Assembly: GCF_006476605.1 (NCBI RefSeq)
Contig: NZ_ML636801.1
Span: 424,756-488,755 of the forward strand
Source of the DNA: Brucella gallinifaecis
Lineage (GTDB): Bacteria; Pseudomonadota; Alphaproteobacteria; Rhizobiales; Rhizobiaceae
Reading direction: 5' to 3'
Length of the DNA stretch: 64,000 nt
The position numbers were made by a program, and so were the translations under genes. Shown here in pieces: positions 15,328 through 22,843 of the stretch. Position 1 is the stretch's first letter. The number at the start of each line of letters is the position of its first letter. The notes beneath the pieces are model-generated. The model worked only from the letters and a program-made list of their open reading frames with translations. It ran no database searches and was not told where the DNA came from.

Positions 15328-17346
15328 ATGGCTGATATGACGCGGCGCGCTTATTCATTGCTTGAAATCAAAGCAGTGAACGAAGACAGGCGCATCATTC
15401 GCGGTGTGGCTACGACACCAGCTGTTGACCGAGTTGGCGACATTGTTGAGCCACTTGGCGTCAAGTTCAGCAACCCAATGGCGTTTCTTTGGCAGCATGA
15501 CCATTCGAAGCCAATTGGCACGGTCAAGTTCGATAAACCGACAGCAAGTGGCATCACATTCGAAGCGGAGCTTCCGATCATTGATGAGCCGGGAACGCTG
15601 AAGGATCGCGTTGACGAGGCATGGCAGAGCATCAAGCTCGGTCTTGTCCGCGCTGTGTCTATCGGCTTCCGTGCCATTGAATACAGCTTCATTGAGAATG
15701 GCGGCATCAAGTTCACTGAAACAGAAGTTTACGAGCTGTCGGCGGTGACAATCCCAGCCCATCAAGATGCGATCATGACGAGCATCAAGAGTTTGGACGC
15801 GGCAAGTGTCGCGATCATCAAATCTTTCGATACCGGAGTACCAGCCGCGACCGGCAAGACGGTGCCTGTATCGAAGCCCAACCCCGGCGCTGCGGGGATC
15901 ATCAACAAAACCGTAAACCTATCTCCAAAGAAAGAACCAGTTATGAAAACTGTTGCTGAACAAATCGCGGCGCTTGAAGCATCCCGCAACGCGAAGTCCG
16001 CCCGTATGGGTGAGGTCATGCAGAAGTCGATTGACGAAGGTCGCTCAAGCGATGAAGCCGAACAGGAAGAGTTCGACACGCTGAACGACGAAGTTACTAA
16101 GATCGATGCTGATCTCACCCGCCTTCGCAGTCTGGAAAAGGCACAGGCACTGTCTGCAAAGCCAGTGATTGCCAACCAGATCAACACTGCTGAAAAAGGC
16201 GCTGCTGTCCGTAATGGCGCACCGATCACCGTCAAGGCGAATGTTGAGAAGGGTACTGCCTTCACTCGATACGCAATGGCGCTGATGGCATCCAAGGGCA
16301 ATCTCATGCAGGCTGCTGAGATTTCCAAGCGTTGGGATGATCAGACCCCGGAAGTGTCGGCAGTTCTGAAAGCTGCTGTTGCTGCGGGTACGACCACAGA
16401 CGCGGCATGGGCCAAGCCACTTGTTGAATACCAGAACATGGCTTCTGAATTCGCCGAATTGCTTCGTCCTCAGACGATTATTGGTCGCATTCCCGGCCTG
16501 CGCAATGTTCCTTTTAATATCAAGGTGCCGCGTCAGACTGGTGGTTCGTCCGCTTCGTGGGTCGGTGAAGGCGCTCCAAAGCCTGTTTCGGCACTTGCGT
16601 TTGACCAGATAAGCCTTGGCGTGACCAAGCTGGCTGGCATTGTCGTGATGACCGATGAGCTTGTGCGGTTCTCCAATCCTTCGGCAGAAGCAATCGTTCG
16701 TCAGGATCTGATTGATACCATCGTTCAGACCATGGATCGTGACTTTGTTGATCCTGCAAATGCTGGCTCTGCCGGTGTTAAGCCTGCTTCGATCACCAAT
16801 GGCGTTGCACCTGTTACGGCCAGCGGAACTGATGCTGATGCAGTTCGCACCGACATTCAGGCACTGATGGGCAAGTTTGTTACTGCCAACCTCTCGTTGG
16901 CTGGTGCAGTCTTCATCATGACTGAAATGCAGGCTCTGGCTCTGGCGCTAATGCTCAATCCACTCGGTCAGCGTGAATTCCCAGACATTCAGATCAATGG
17001 CGACAGTGGTGGTCGTTTCTTTGGCCTTCCAGTCATCCTGTCTGAGAATATCCCAGCAAATCCGGGTTCAGGTGAGCCAGTGACTGGTGCGGGTAGCCGT
17101 ATCATCTTGGCAAAAGCATCCGAAATCATGCTGGCCGATGATGGCGAAACTCTTCTGGATGCAAGCAACCAGGCATCGCTCCAGATGGATAGCGCGCCAA
17201 CAAACCCACCAGTTGCAGCAACCGTCATGGTCAGCCTGTGGCAGATGAACCTTGTTGGTATCCGCGCAGAACGCTTCATCAACTGGACTAAGCGCCGTCC
17301 GGGTGCGGTTCAGTGGATCGATAGCGCTGCCTACGGTCAGGCATAA
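15328..17346 (+). CDS. HK97 prohead protease-major capsid fusion
   Basis: A single 672-residue frame joins two proteins that are usually separate. Residues 5-165 are an S78 prohead protease with His57 (WQHDHS), Ser111 (RAVSIGF) and Glu136. Residues 206-290 look like the coiled delta/scaffold region, and 320-660 are an HK97-fold major capsid. An internal ATG at 15943 (codon 206) could also make the capsid alone (467 residues). Self-cleavage of the fusion would release the protease. It precedes the portal gene. Confidence 0.93.
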   Translation: MADMTRRAYSLLEIKAVNEDRRIIRGVATTPAVDRVGDIVEPLGVKFSNPMAFLWQHDHSKPIGTVKFDKPTASGITFEAELPIIDEPGTLKDRVDEAWQSIKLGLVRAVSIGFRAIEYSFIENGGIKFTETEVYELSAVTIPAHQDAIMTSIKSLDAASVAIIKSFDTGVPAATGKTVPVSKPNPGAAGIINKTVNLSPKKEPVMKTVAEQIAALEASRNAKSARMGEVMQKSIDEGRSSDEAEQEEFDTLNDEVTKIDADLTRLRSLEKAQALSAKPVIANQINTAEKGAAVRNGAPITVKANVEKGTAFTRYAMALMASKGNLMQAAEISKRWDDQTPEVSAVLKAAVAAGTTTDAAWAKPLVEYQNMASEFAELLRPQTIIGRIPGLRNVPFNIKVPRQTGGSSASWVGEGAPKPVSALAFDQISLGVTKLAGIVVMTDELVRFSNPSAEAIVRQDLIDTIVQTMDRDFVDPANAGSAGVKPASITNGVAPVTASGTDADAVRTDIQALMGKFVTANLSLAGAVFIMTEMQALALALMLNPLGQREFPDIQINGDSGGRFFGLPVILSENIPANPGSGEPVTGAGSRIILAKASEIMLADDGETLLDASNQASLQMDSAPTNPPVAATVMVSLWQMNLVGIRAERFINWTKRRPGAVQWIDSAAYGQA

Positions 17347-17411
17347 GCCTTTCTCAACAGAAACAGCCAGTCGCAGAACCTCTGCGGCTGGCACTTCAAC
17401 GGAGAATGGCA

Positions 17412-17693
17412 ATGAAACATCAATCCTACATGAACCGGGCACTTAAGGCACGTGACCCGCGCTATGCGCGTATTCTCGGCAAGCTTGGTTATTCGACAAC
17501 CGCACTGACGACAGAGACTGGCGAGCCACAGCAGCCATTGACGGTCACAATCCCCGATGATTGGCGCGATTTGGCTTGGCCTCAGCTCAAATCATTGGCC
17601 GGGTCGGTCAGCGATGAGAAAATCAAGACCAAGGAAGATGCTGTTGCAGCAATCGAACTTGAGATCGAACGTCGCGGAGAGGCTAATTCCTGA
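17412..17693 (+). CDS. Phage structural-region protein with HeH/SAP-like tail
   Basis: A 93-residue protein; I start it at 17412 because GGAG is 7 bases upstream, against 1 base for the ATG at 17406. N-terminal MKHQSYMNRALKARDPRYARILGKLGY is a pattern seen between capsid and portal genes in rhizobial prophages. The C-terminal half (WPQLKSLAGSVSDEKIKTKEDAVAAIE) resembles a small HeH/SAP-like helical domain. The role may be in head assembly (inference). Confidence 0.7.
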   Translation: MKHQSYMNRALKARDPRYARILGKLGYSTTALTTETGEPQQPLTVTIPDDWRDLAWPQLKSLAGSVSDEKIKTKEDAVAAIELEIERRGEANS

Positions 17694-19024
17694 TGCGTGT
17701 ACTTGGCTTCAACATCACCCGCGAGAAGGCGGCTGGCAACTTGTCGCGCCCCAATGATCGGGGTGGTTGGTGGCAAGTCATCAAGGAAAGCTTCACAGGC
17801 GCATGGCAGCGCAATATTGAAGTGAAGTTCGATAGCGTTCTTGCGTTCCACGCTGACTTTTCATGTCGCACCCTGATTGCTTCCGATATTGCAAAACTGC
17901 GTATCAAGCTCGTGAAGCAGGATAGCGACGGCGTATGGTCTGAGATCAAGAAAAAGCCGTTCTCTGATGTGCTGGCGAGGCCAAATCACTATCAGAACCG
18001 CATCCAATTCATGGAAAATTGGGTACTTTCCAAGCTTCAGAACGGAAATACCTACGTTCTCAAGCAGCGGAATGAACGCGGCCAGGTGGTAAGGCTCTAT
18101 GTTCTTGATCCGAACCTTGTCACGCCATTGATCAGTGATGACGGTTCTGTGTTCTATCAGATGAACACTGATAAGCTTGCAGGTGTGGCAGAGCAGATCA
18201 TCGTTCCGGCACGTGAGATTATTCACGACCGTTTCAACTGCTTTTATCACCCGCTTGTGGGCCTTTCTCCAATCTTTGCAGGCGGTTTGGCTGCGATGCA
18301 GGGTCTTGCGATCCAGAATGACAGCGCGGCGTTCTTCCAGAATGGGGCTCAACCGGGCGGCGTTCTGACTGCACCGGGTGAAATTCAGCAGGCAACAGCA
18401 GAGCGCCTTAAGCAGCATTGGGAAAGCGAATATTCCGGCAAGAACGCTGGCAAGGTCGCGGTTCTCGGTGATGGCCTTAAATACGAGGCGATGAGGGCAA
18501 AATCCACGGATAGTCAGCTCATTGAGCAGCTTAAATGGTCTGCGGAGGTCGTCTGCTCGGTCTATCACGTGCCGCCGTATAAGGCGGGTGTGGGATCGAT
18601 GCCAACCAACAACAATGTGCAGAGCTTGAACATCGAGTATTACACTCAGTGCTTGCAGGTTCTCATTGAAAGCATTGAGCTTTGCTTGGACGAAGGCCTC
18701 GGTACGGGCGAGGGTGTCGGGACTGATTTTGATACCGATAATCTGCTGAGAATGGACACTGCAACTCAGATGGACGTTCTTGATAAGGCCAAGAGCGTTT
18801 TGACGCTTGATGAGCGCCGTCGACGCCTTGAAATGCCTAAGCTGCCGACAGGCGGAAACACTGTCTATCTCCAGCAGCAAGACCACAGTATCGAAGCAAT
18901 TGCGGCAAGGGATCGCCAGCTTATCGACGGAGTGGACAATCCAGTTGTAATTCCTGCGAATGACAACATGACCGAAGAAGCTGACAAAGCCATGATCGAA
19001 ATTCTAAGAGGGTTTAGCCAATGA
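17693..19024 (+). CDS. HK97-family portal protein
   Basis: A 443-residue portal subunit. It has the family pattern: SDIAKLRIKL near the start, NWVLSKLQNGNTYVLKQR, then IIHDRFNCFYHPLVGLSPI and WSAEVVCSVYHVPPYKAG. Twelve copies form the DNA gateway at the head vertex. It is unusual here because it lies after the capsid gene. The ATG overlaps the upstream stop by one base and its own stop overlaps the next ATG. Confidence 0.95.
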   Translation: MRVLGFNITREKAAGNLSRPNDRGGWWQVIKESFTGAWQRNIEVKFDSVLAFHADFSCRTLIASDIAKLRIKLVKQDSDGVWSEIKKKPFSDVLARPNHYQNRIQFMENWVLSKLQNGNTYVLKQRNERGQVVRLYVLDPNLVTPLISDDGSVFYQMNTDKLAGVAEQIIVPAREIIHDRFNCFYHPLVGLSPIFAGGLAAMQGLAIQNDSAAFFQNGAQPGGVLTAPGEIQQATAERLKQHWESEYSGKNAGKVAVLGDGLKYEAMRAKSTDSQLIEQLKWSAEVVCSVYHVPPYKAGVGSMPTNNNVQSLNIEYYTQCLQVLIESIELCLDEGLGTGEGVGTDFDTDNLLRMDTATQMDVLDKAKSVLTLDERRRRLEMPKLPTGGNTVYLQQQDHSIEAIAARDRQLIDGVDNPVVIPANDNMTEEADKAMIEILRGFSQ

Positions 19025-20070
19025 CGTTTAATGGTAAGGCCTTCGGTCAGGAAATCGTCAAAGAGGTGAAGTCCTTCGTCACTAAGGAACTCGCGCCGCT
19101 GTTCAAGCGTCTCGATGACTTGGAAAAGCGCATTGATAGCCTTCCAGTGCCAAAAGACGGCAAAGACGCTGACATGAACGAAGTTCGCTCGATCATTTCG
19201 GATGAGTTGAAGTCGATCACTGAGGCAGTCAACGCCATTCAGCCAGCGCCAGAGCTTCCCGATATTCCTAAATTGATCGAGATTGAGTTTGATGCCCGTG
19301 GTGGCGATGAAGAGATCAGACGAATTGTCGATGAGGCGTGTCGCGCTACAATAGCCGAAATTCCGCTTCCACAGAATGGAAAAGACGGTGAAAACGGCAT
19401 GGATGGCGCGAGCGTGTCACTGGATGACGTGCTGCCAGTCCTTCAAAAGCAGGTTGACGAGCATCTTGCAGGCATTCCGGCACCACAGGACGGCAAGAGC
19501 GTGACGATTGAAGACGTTGCGCCACTTATCCGGTCCGAAGTTGAGAAGCGCGTCAGTGAGCTTCCTAAGCCGAAAGACGGTAAGGACGGTCGCGACGGAT
19601 TGGACGTGAAAGACCTTTTCCGAGGCGAGGGCGGCGTTCTCATCGCAACAATGTCGGATGGCCGCGTGAAAGAGCTTGGTCAATTCGTCGGCAAGGACGG
19701 TGAGAACGGACTTCCGGGTAAAGATGGCTCGGACGGCGTGGGCTTTGATGATTTGTCGGTTGATTACGATGGCGAAAAGACTGTCATCTTGCGTTTTACC
19801 AAGGGCGAGAATGTCAAAGAGTTTCCTCTGGTACTGCCGGTCGTGATTGATCGTGGCGTTTTTTCAGAGGGCAAAACATATTCGCCCGGCGATGGCGTGA
19901 CGTGGGGCGGCAGCTTCTGGATCGCACAGGAGGAAACCGGAGAGAAGCCAGACACGGCCAAGGGCTGGCGTTTGGCAGTCAAGAAGGGCCGAGATGGTAA
20001 AGACGCGAAATCAGCGCCAGCGGTCAATTCTGGACCGATACGGGTAACAATACCCAAGGCTGGTGAATAA
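19021..20070 (+). CDS. Collagen-like protein with chitin-binding-type module
   Basis: A 349-residue virion-region protein. Helical N-terminal segments alternate with short collagen-like Gly-X-Y tracts (PKDGKDG, NGKDGENGMDG, KPKDGKDGRDGLD, GKDGENGLPGKDGSDG). Near the C-terminus, FSEGKTYSPGDGVTWGGSFW...W matches a carbohydrate-binding module of the ChiC/CBM5-12 type. It lies between the portal and head-tail connector genes. It may be a head decoration or fibre that binds surfaces; that is inference. Confidence 0.75.
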   Translation: MTFNGKAFGQEIVKEVKSFVTKELAPLFKRLDDLEKRIDSLPVPKDGKDADMNEVRSIISDELKSITEAVNAIQPAPELPDIPKLIEIEFDARGGDEEIRRIVDEACRATIAEIPLPQNGKDGENGMDGASVSLDDVLPVLQKQVDEHLAGIPAPQDGKSVTIEDVAPLIRSEVEKRVSELPKPKDGKDGRDGLDVKDLFRGEGGVLIATMSDGRVKELGQFVGKDGENGLPGKDGSDGVGFDDLSVDYDGEKTVILRFTKGENVKEFPLVLPVVIDRGVFSEGKTYSPGDGVTWGGSFWIAQEETGEKPDTAKGWRLAVKKGRDGKDAKSAPAVNSGPIRVTIPKAGE

Positions 20071-20384
20071 TGGCTGATCTTGTTTCCCTTATTGAAGTCA
20101 AGAACGGCCTGCGCGTGGACACTGACGACGACGATGCGCACCTGAACTTGCTCATTTCTGCCGCTTCATTGCGTGTCAAAGCTTATCTCGATGTACGCGC
20201 TGATGAAGTGATTGATGAGAACGGCGAGACCACGGATGGACGGGTAAAGACCGCGGTAATCATGCTGGTTGGTTATTACTATCGCAATCCAGACCAAGAC
20301 CCAGACGGTGACTTCGATGTTGGTATGCTTCCTAAGCCTGTCTCATCGATGCTCTATCAACTGCGTGACCCGGTAGCGAGGTGA
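20070..20384 (+). CDS. Head-tail connector (gp6-like)
   Basis: A 104-residue helical protein (LVSLIEVKNGLRVDTDDDDAHLNLLISAASLRVKAYLD) of the Phage_gp6 (PF05135) type, an adaptor that binds the portal ring. It ends with SSMLYQLRDP, the typical C-terminal motif. The gene overlaps its upstream neighbour by one base. Confidence 0.88.
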   Translation: MADLVSLIEVKNGLRVDTDDDDAHLNLLISAASLRVKAYLDVRADEVIDENGETTDGRVKTAVIMLVGYYYRNPDQDPDGDFDVGMLPKPVSSMLYQLRDPVAR

Positions 20385-20387
20385 GCC

Positions 20388-20732
20388 ATGGCCGATAAAC
20401 GTTCTGCCGGTTCGCTGTATGAAAAGATCACATTCAGCACTATTACCTCGGTTCCTGATGGACATGGCGGTTTCGAGCCGCTCCCTACCTCTTTCACTGT
20501 CCGCGCCAATATCCGTTATCTACGGGGTGGTGAGACGGTTCAAGCGGCACGATTGACGGGTAAGCAGCCGGTTGTTGTTACGGTGCGCAGAAGTAGCCAG
20601 ACGGCTGCTTTGACCACTGACGACAAGATGAAGGATGCACGGACAGGAAACGAGTATCAGATCAGGGCAATTGTCCCGACTGAGGACCGGCAATTTATGG
20701 AAATCACCGCCGAAAGCGGAGTGGCGACATGA
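20388..20732 (+). CDS. Head closure protein (SPP1 gp16-like)
   Basis: A 114-residue beta-rich protein of the phage head-tail joining family (PF05521): AGSLYEKITFSTITSVPDGHGGFE...VRANIRYLRGGE...VVTVRRS. It would plug or close the packaged head. It is coupled to the next gene by ATGA. Confidence 0.88.
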   Translation: MADKRSAGSLYEKITFSTITSVPDGHGGFEPLPTSFTVRANIRYLRGGETVQAARLTGKQPVVVTVRRSSQTAALTTDDKMKDARTGNEYQIRAIVPTEDRQFMEITAESGVAT

Positions 20733-21145
20733 GTGTTTCCGTCTCATTCCAAGACCTGATCATTTCCACGCTCAAGGCCAGTCCAAAGGTTTCAGCACTT
20801 GTAGGTGATCGGGTGTATGACGGGCCACCGCAAAGCCCGACATTCCCGTATATCTCGATTGGTGCCAGTGACTTCCGTACCGATGATGCCGATTGCATCA
20901 ACAGCCGCGAAGAAACAATCCAGATTGATTGCTGGACCCGCAGGAATGGCCGCAAGTGGCCCTGCAAAGAAATCGTTGACGCGATTGTCGGCGCTTTGAG
21001 GAATGCCACTGGCGATCTGTCAGACGGCGCTCTTGTCGGCATAAATATCGAATTATCGCGTGTTCTGGATGATCCAGACGGCATAACCGCTCATGGCATT
21101 GTGCAAGTCACCGGCTTGATTGACGAGGAATGGGACAATGGTTGA
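20729..21145 (+). CDS. DUF3168 tail completion protein
   Basis: A 138-residue protein of the DUF3168 family: SALVGDRVYDGPPQSPTFPYISIGAS... then ETIQIDCWTRRNGRKWPCKEIVDAI. Homologues join the tail tube to the neck. Its 3' end overlaps the following gene by 8 bases. Confidence 0.87.
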   Translation: MSVSVSFQDLIISTLKASPKVSALVGDRVYDGPPQSPTFPYISIGASDFRTDDADCINSREETIQIDCWTRRNGRKWPCKEIVDAIVGALRNATGDLSDGALVGINIELSRVLDDPDGITAHGIVQVTGLIDEEWDNG

Positions 21146-21572
21146 GGGCTTAGACAGGCTCAAGCGCAAGCTTACCAAGACTATTCCGCAGGCTGTATTC
21201 GATGCGACGATCAAGGCCATGGAGCAAGGTGCTGGTGAAGTTGTCAGCATGATGCGCCGATTGGCCCCGAAAGATACTGGCGCACTGGCACAAACGATCA
21301 ACTGGACATGGGGTGATGCACCTAAAGGCTCAATGGTCCTCGGTAAGTCAGCACCGACCCGCGATGGATTGGTGATCACGATCTACGCTGGCGATATGTC
21401 AACAATGGTTGGTGAGCGCGAGCAATTCCAGCTTGCCAGACTTCAAGAGTTTGGCACCCAGCACATGAAGGCCAGCCCGTACTTCTTCCCATCATGGCGA
21501 ACGCTGCGAAAGCGTGTTCGGGGTCGAGTGACGCGCCAGATGCGCAAAGCAGTCAGAGACGGAGCGAAATAA
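21138..21572 (+). CDS. HK97 gp10-family neck/tail protein
   Basis: A 144-residue protein begun at the ATG at 21138. Typical HK97 gp10 features: GLDRLKRKLTKTI, MMRRLAPKDTGALAQTINW, and FGTQHMKASPYFFPSWR near the C-terminus. It is a head-tail joining or tail terminator component. It is followed directly by a small gene (TAATG). Confidence 0.9.
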   Translation: MVEGLDRLKRKLTKTIPQAVFDATIKAMEQGAGEVVSMMRRLAPKDTGALAQTINWTWGDAPKGSMVLGKSAPTRDGLVITIYAGDMSTMVGEREQFQLARLQEFGTQHMKASPYFFPSWRTLRKRVRGRVTRQMRKAVRDGAK

Positions 21573-21772
21573 TGGCTTGGGCAATCTTTAAAGTGGAATG
21601 CAACTGGTCGCGTCCGCGTAGCCGCTATTCGTTCAATGCGAAGGCATCGCCGGAACCGCAAGAACGTCCGCAAGACTTCATTGATTACTGCGTATCGAAA
21701 GGCTGGGCCGAAGCGGTCACAAGCCCGACACGCGATGAGAAACGCGCCTTGAAAGGCCGTAAACGGGCTTAG
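21572..21772 (+). CDS. Small conserved phage protein (66 aa)
   Basis: A 66-residue protein, MAWAIFKVECNWSRPRSRYSF..., started at the ATG overlapping the upstream TAA. It is basic and contains PQDFIDYCVSKGWAEAV. Small proteins of this kind commonly sit between gp10 and the major tail protein in rhizobial prophages. Function unknown. Confidence 0.75.
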   Translation: MAWAIFKVECNWSRPRSRYSFNAKASPEPQERPQDFIDYCVSKGWAEAVTSPTRDEKRALKGRKRA

Positions 21773-21788
21773 CCCAATCACCTGAAAC

Positions 21789-21834
21789 CGGGCCTCAAGC
21801 CCTATCAAGGCTGGCGTATCGCTGGCCCGTTTTC
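21789..21834 (+). terminator. Hairpin ahead of the major tail gene
   Basis: CGGGCC (21789-21794) pairs with GGCCCG (21824-21829), followed by TTTT. It is a modest terminator-like stem inside the late operon, so it may act only partially or be read through by an antiterminated polymerase. Confidence 0.45.
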
Positions 21835-21849
21835 GCATGGAGAAATAAC

Positions 21850-22302
21850 ATGGCCGTTAAGCCAATTACCGCAGAATTTCAGCATCTGGTTGTTGAAATT
21901 GAAACAGATGTCGAGGGTACTTTCTCGAAGATTTGCGGCATCACACAGCGCGGCATCAACCGCCAGCACAACATGCAGACGACCGAAGTTCCTGCCGATT
22001 GTGAAGATGAAAGCCTGCCAGCTGTTGTTGAACGTGCTGTTCAGTCGTCAGAAGTCACCATTTCCGGTACTGGCGTCTGGGCCAGCCAGAGCCATCAAAT
22101 GATGCTTGATTGGTGGTATTCCGGTGGCAAGAAAACAATCCGCGTTGAGCATGTCAATTCAGCAGTCGGTGACACGCAGTATGAAACCGGATCAGCCATC
22201 CTTGTGAACCTCAACAATGCCGTTGAAAAAGGCCAGAAGGTATCAGCTGAAATCGAAATCCAGTTCGACGGCTTGCCAACGCGTACCGCTAAGGCTGCGT
22301 AA
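21850..22302 (+). CDS. Major tail tube protein
   Basis: A 150-residue protein with a GGAGAAATAAC ribosome site. The sequence (HLVVEIETDVEGTFSKICGITQRGIN...WWYSGGKKTIRVEH) fits a siphovirus tail tube subunit. The position after gp10/DUF3168 genes and before the tail chaperone and tape measure genes supports this. Confidence 0.85.
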   Translation: MAVKPITAEFQHLVVEIETDVEGTFSKICGITQRGINRQHNMQTTEVPADCEDESLPAVVERAVQSSEVTISGTGVWASQSHQMMLDWWYSGGKKTIRVEHVNSAVGDTQYETGSAILVNLNNAVEKGQKVSAEIEIQFDGLPTRTAKAA

Positions 22303-22700
22303 TGGCGAAAGCTCTCACATGGGCTGGCGGAGAGCATGATTTTGAACTCCGCCTTGAACACCTTCGCGCCCTGCAAGACAAATGCGATGCAGGGCCGCAA
22401 TGGATTTTGATGCGGCTCACTTCCAAACAATGGTTCATTGACGATGTGATCCAGCCTATCCGCCTAGGTCTTGAAGGCGGTGGCATGGAAAAGGAAGCGG
22501 CTCGGAAGCTGGTCCAAAAATTCGTTGAAGATCGTCCACTCACATTGTCGGTACTGACTGCACAGGCTGTGTTGATGGTCGCACTCTTTGGAGATGAGGA
22601 CGATCAGCCGGGGGAGCCGAAAGCGGGGGCGAAGAAGACCCGAACCCGCTCCCGCGTGGCAAATGGAAGTTCAACCGCTTCTACCAGTGGGCAGGAATAA
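22302..22700 (+). CDS. Tail assembly chaperone, gpG-like (GTA gp10-like)
   Basis: A 132-residue protein resembling the gene transfer agent gp10 family: LTWAGGEHDFELRLEHLRALQDKCDAGP. It ends in a basic, low-complexity tail after the predicted frameshift region. It is the short (G) form of the tape-measure chaperone pair; the long form continues in the -1 frame. Confidence 0.85.
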   Translation: MAKALTWAGGEHDFELRLEHLRALQDKCDAGPQWILMRLTSKQWFIDDVIQPIRLGLEGGGMEKEAARKLVQKFVEDRPLTLSVLTAQAVLMVALFGDEDDQPGEPKAGAKKTRTRSRVANGSSTASTSGQE

Positions 22701-22843
22701 TCAATCGCGACATCGGTAAGATGACGCTTTGGGAATTTCGTTGCGCCAGTGAGGGCTTCAAAGCCGCCAATGCAACCGAGGTGAAAGCCGCTCCGGGTAT
22801 GAGCGACGATCAACTTGCAGAACTTGGAATTGAGGGTTTCTGA
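22598..22843 (+). CDS. Tail chaperone extension (T part), -1 frame
   Basis: The -1 frame relative to the G gene opens after a TGA at 22595 and runs to TGA at 22841-22843. It encodes the Phage_TAC-like segment KWKFNRFYQWAGIINRDIGK, then MTLWEFRCASEGF. The frame has no ATG/GTG/TTG start before that domain. It is therefore expected as a -1 frameshift product of the upstream gene, as in lambda G/GT. Slippery G-runs in the right phase are CCGGGGGAG (22608-22616) and GCGGGGGCG (22624-22632). Its stop overlaps the tape-measure ATG. Confidence 0.78.
   Translation, partial: GRSAGGAESGGEEDPNPLPRGKWKFNRFYQWAGIINRDIGKMTLWEFRCASEGFKAANATEVKAAPGMSDDQLAELGIEGF

Noticed and set aside
17861..18886. 341-residue open frame antisense to the portal gene
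   Set aside because: The portal protein on the plus strand is unmistakable; the antisense frame is a by-product of its codon use.
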